7,544 nt of DNA, taken from Candidatus Moraniibacteriota bacterium. GTDB taxonomy: Bacteria; Patescibacteriota; Minisyncoccia; Moranbacterales; UBA2206. Of the stretch, positions 4,538-7,544 are shown piece by piece; position 1 is the stretch's first letter; the number at the start of each line of letters is the position of its first letter. The position numbers and the translations under genes were made by a program. The notes under the pieces were generated by a model. That model did no database searches, was not told the origin of the DNA, and saw nothing but the letters and a program-made list of their open reading frames with translations. The DNA lies in assembly GCA_003543115.1 (NCBI GenBank), contig DPJH01000040.1, forward strand, positions 10,697 through 18,240, read 5' to 3'.

Positions 4538-4541
4538 CCGG

Positions 4542-7500
4542 ATGACCGAATGCCACTATCCGGAACCACTGACCACTTTTGACACAGGTATTGTGCCGGA
4601 AGCGGTGTATGAAGTGGATATGATGGAAAAGGGTCATCGCGCATTGCTTGAAATTCCGGGAATCTCGATGGATGGGGATGACATACAAAGGTATTATAAT
4701 TATTTTGTCGGTCGCTATGGAAGGAATCCGACAATTGTTGAAATCATGGATCTCAATAATGCCAACTCCGAACATTCCCGACACGGGTTTTTCAAAGGGA
4801 AGCAAATTATTGATGGCGAAGAAATGCCGGACACCTTGTTTGACTTGGTAACGGCCACTTTGATTGCCAATCCCAAAGGCTCAGTTATAGCTTTTGCGGA
4901 TAATTCAAGCGCTATTGAGGGTCATTGGATCCAAACGATTGTCCCTGAAAATCCAGGTGAGCCATCAGCATTCGAATTAGTGGATGCGAAATATCATCCA
5001 TTGATGACGGCCGAGACTCATAACTTTCCGACCGGTGTCGCTCCATTTCCTGGCGCGGAAACCGGTACGGGCGGAAGGATCCGGGATGTGCAAGGAACAG
5101 GGCGAGGCGGATTTGTTATTGCTGGCACGGCCGGATATTGTGTGGGAAATCTGAATATTCCCGGCTATGATTTGCCTTGGGAAAACAGATATCCATGCCC
5201 GGACAATTTGGCGGATGCGCTTACGATTGAAATCGAAGCCAGTAATGGGGCGTCGGACTATGGAAACAAGTTCGGCGAGCCGTTGATTGCCGGTTTCACA
5301 AGATCGTTCGATATGCGCTTGCCGAATGGCGAACGTTGGGGGTTTTTGAAGCCCATCATGTTCACCGGAGGCATTGGACAGATCGATGCACGGCTGACGC
5401 AAAAAAATCAGGCCGAAAAGGGTATGCTCATCGTGCAGGTGGGCGGACCAGCATATCGGGTTGGATTTGGTGGCGGAGCTGCATCAAGTATGCTCCAAGG
5501 CGAGAACGAGTCCAGCCTCGATTTCAATGCGGTGCAGCGGGGTGACGCGGAAATGGAACAGAAGATGAACCGTGTCATCCGAGCGTGCAACGAGATGGGA
5601 GACCGAACCTTGATCGATGTGATCCATGATCAGGGGGCGGGCGGACCCGCCAATGTTCTCAAAGAATTGGTGGAAAAATCAGGCGGATGGATTGATATTC
5701 GCCGAATCAATGTGGGCGATCCGACTATGTCGGTTTTGGAAATCTACGTCGCTGAATATCAAGAGCGTAATGGCTTTTTGATTCGGCCGGAAAATATTGA
5801 ACAATTTCAGGCGATCTGTGCCAGGGAGAAAGTGTATTGCGAAGTGTTGGGAGAGGTGACCGGCGATCTGAAATTTGTCGTGCATGATTCCAATGACGGA
5901 TCCACTCCGGTGGATATCGATTTGCCGGCGCTTTTGGGGAATATTCCTCAAAAAACTTTTATTGACAATCATGTTGATCCTGAATTGCCGCCGTTGGTGT
6001 TGCCGGAAGATTTGACTATTCGAGAAGCGCTCTTTGATGTTTTGCGACTCGTGTCGGTCGGATCAAAAAGGTTTTTGACCAGTAAGGTCGACCGGGCAGT
6101 AACCGGCCTCATTGCGCAACAGCAATGTTGCGGGCCGTTGCAGTTGACAGTAGGTGATGTTGCTGTGGTGGCCCAGAGCCACTTTGGAAAAACCGGAATC
6201 GCAACAGCGATCGGCGAACAGTCGGTCAAGATGTTGGTGGATCCGGCAGCTGGAGCAAGAATGGCAGTAGGCGAATCTCTGACCAATCTGGCATTTGCAG
6301 TGATTGAAGAGTTGGCGCAAGTAAAATGCAGCGCTAATTGGATGTGGGCGCCGAAACTGACTGGAGAAGGAGCAGCTATCTATGACGCAGCCAGAGCCAT
6401 GCGCGATGCTATGAAAGCGCTTGGCATGGCGGTGGACGGCGGTAAGGATAGCTTATCTATGGCTACTCTGGTCGATGGCGAAACTGTAAAGTCTCCGCGT
6501 GAGCTGGTTATTTCCGCTTACGCAGCTGTACCGGACATCACGCAAAAAGTGACGCCAGACATCAAGCATCCCGGAAGCCTTCTTTTTATGATTGATCTGG
6601 GTTTCGGGAAAAATCGTATGGGCGGCAGTGCTCTGGCGCAAGTGCTCGGACAGATCGGCAATGAATCTCCTGACATGGATGATGCAACGATGTTGAAACG
6701 CGCATTCATAGTCATGCAGGAGCTGATTGCCAGGAGATTGATCACTGCAGGACATGATCGCAGTGATGGCGGTTTAATCACGACTCTTCTGGAAATGGCT
6801 TTTGCCGGAAACTGTGGGCTGAATGTCATATTTCCTGGGGGAGGCAATCCCTTGGAAATGCTTTTTTCGGAGGAACTCGGGTTTGTGTGTGAGTGTTCCG
6901 AGCGTGATTGGAAAGAAGTAAGACAAACTCTGGAATCGGCAGGTATACCGTGGGCTTTCATCGGAGATACGACAAAAGAAAAACATATCCGGGTAAATTG
7001 CAACGGTGAACTGGTGTTGGATGAGTCGATGCAGGAGCTTCGCGGTTGGTGGGAGGAAACTTCCTATCAGCTGGAGAAATTGCAGAAAAATCCCGAATGT
7101 GCCGATGAGGAGAAACAAAATATTTTTGACCGTTCTGGTCAGGAATATGTTGTACCATTCAAAGTAAAAGCGCCGGATGCAAATCTTCTCAATCGCAGTG
7201 ATAAACCGCGCGTAGCAATTTTGCGAGATGAGGGAAGCAATTCTGACCGCGAGATGACATCGGCATTTTATTTAGCCGGGTTTGAAACGTGGGATATCAC
7301 CATGACGGATTTGCTGGATGGTAGAATTACTCTTGATGATTTTAGGGGATTGGCAGCAGTAGGAGGTTTCTCCTATGCCGATGTCGCCGGAAGCGCTAAG
7401 GGTTGGGTGGCAACCATACTGTTCAATGCAAGATTGAAAAAAATGTTCTGGGATTTTTACAATCGTCCCGACACATTTACCCTCGGCATATGCAATGGCT

Positions 7501-7544
7501 GTCAACTGTTCGGCCTTCTTGGCTGGGTACCTTGGTTGAATATT
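4542..7544 (+). CDS. purL: PurL main body: FGAM synthase linker, two AIRS-type modules and start of glutaminase domain; 3' end beyond window
   Basis: This is the bulk of large single-chain PurL, which turns FGAR, glutamine and ATP into FGAM. The frame is open for 1001 codons to the last base. Counting from 4542: linker with NSEHSRH (75-81); first AIRS module with TAETHNFPTG, its conserved His at residue 160, then GTGGRIRD and NGASDYGNKFGEP; HDQGAGGPANVLKE; second module with SKRFLTSKVDR, QQQCCGPLQ, NWMWAPKL (599-606), DGGKDSLSM (632-640) and GHDRSDGGL; then the class I glutamine amidotransferase domain with AILRDEGSNSDREM, VGGFSYADV and GICNGCQL. The nucleophile Cys984 is encoded at 7491-7493; the His-Glu pair would lie beyond the window. 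With two single-T corrections upstream the gene gives 1122 residues so far, against about 1300 for the family. The wording of many motifs is closer to animal and plant PurL than to E. coli PurL. It follows a copy of the purM promoter. Confidence 0.97.
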   Translation, partial: MTECHYPEPLTTFDTGIVPEAVYEVDMMEKGHRALLEIPGISMDGDDIQRYYNYFVGRYGRNPTIVEIMDLNNANSEHSRHGFFKGKQIIDGEEMPDTLFDLVTATLIANPKGSVIAFADNSSAIEGHWIQTIVPENPGEPSAFELVDAKYHPLMTAETHNFPTGVAPFPGAETGTGGRIRDVQGTGRGGFVIAGTAGYCVGNLNIPGYDLPWENRYPCPDNLADALTIEIEASNGASDYGNKFGEPLIAGFTRSFDMRLPNGERWGFLKPIMFTGGIGQIDARLTQKNQAEKGMLIVQVGGPAYRVGFGGGAASSMLQGENESSLDFNAVQRGDAEMEQKMNRVIRACNEMGDRTLIDVIHDQGAGGPANVLKELVEKSGGWIDIRRINVGDPTMSVLEIYVAEYQERNGFLIRPENIEQFQAICAREKVYCEVLGEVTGDLKFVVHDSNDGSTPVDIDLPALLGNIPQKTFIDNHVDPELPPLVLPEDLTIREALFDVLRLVSVGSKRFLTSKVDRAVTGLIAQQQCCGPLQLTVGDVAVVAQSHFGKTGIATAIGEQSVKMLVDPAAGARMAVGESLTNLAFAVIEELAQVKCSANWMWAPKLTGEGAAIYDAARAMRDAMKALGMAVDGGKDSLSMATLVDGETVKSPRELVISAYAAVPDITQKVTPDIKHPGSLLFMIDLGFGKNRMGGSALAQVLGQIGNESPDMDDATMLKRAFIVMQELIARRLITAGHDRSDGGLITTLLEMAFAGNCGLNVIFPGGGNPLEMLFSEELGFVCECSERDWKEVRQTLESAGIPWAFIGDTTKEKHIRVNCNGELVLDESMQELRGWWEETSYQLEKLQKNPECADEEKQNIFDRSGQEYVVPFKVKAPDANLLNRSDKPRVAILRDEGSNSDREMTSAFYLAGFETWDITMTDLLDGRITLDDFRGLAAVGGFSYADVAGSAKGWVATILFNARLKKMFWDFYNRPDTFTLGICNGCQLFGLLGWVPWLNI

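Noticed and set aside
1..7544. CRISPR arrays, insertion sequences, tRNA or rRNA genes
   Set aside because: No regularly spaced repeats, transposase motifs, terminal inverted repeats or RNA gene signatures were seen. The only repeats are the promoter-terminator cassettes and small inverted repeats listed above.

Overview
The window is bacterial. It uses the standard code, has clear Shine-Dalgarno sites, sigma70-type promoters and intrinsic terminators. It carries part of a de novo purine biosynthesis cluster transcribed divergently from a class A penicillin-binding protein gene. I cannot name the phylum. A candidate-phyla (Patescibacteria-like) or other little-sampled lineage would fit the divergent PurN, the cyclohydrolase-only PurH and the PurL that resembles eukaryotic enzymes, but this is a guess.

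Layout. Positions 1-815 (minus strand) hold the N-terminal 271 codons of a membrane peptidoglycan glycosyltransferase, running off the left edge. Positions 816-1096 are an AT-rich divergent control region: an extended -10 promoter for the PBP, a strong TTGACA/TACACT promoter for purH, and a purH leader with two hairpins whose loops are exactly complementary. Then come four plus-strand genes: purH (IMP cyclohydrolase domain only, 1097-1699), a divergent purN-like formyltransferase (1906-2619), purM (2827-3957) and purL (from 4177 to beyond the right edge). The purL 5' end is split by two +1 frameshifts, both in T runs.

The most unusual feature is the wiring. The pur genes are not one simple operon. 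Each of the three intergenic gaps is a related cassette: a 12-bp GC-rich terminator hairpin, a T tract, an extended -10 promoter (TTTGCTACAAT), and a 14-nt inverted repeat at the expected transcription start. The purM and purL copies are nearly identical over more than 80 bp. Each gene therefore looks like its own transcription unit driven by a copy of the same control element, which could give parallel regulation without a polycistronic mRNA.

Pathway. PurN formylates GAR to FGAR, PurL amidates FGAR to FGAM, and PurM cyclises FGAM to AIR. The PurH cyclohydrolase domain closes FAICAR to IMP at the end of the pathway. The AICAR transformylase half of PurH is absent here, so that step must be encoded elsewhere, done by another enzyme, or missing. 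The pur genes are visibly richer in GC than the PBP gene, which may mean the cluster was acquired.
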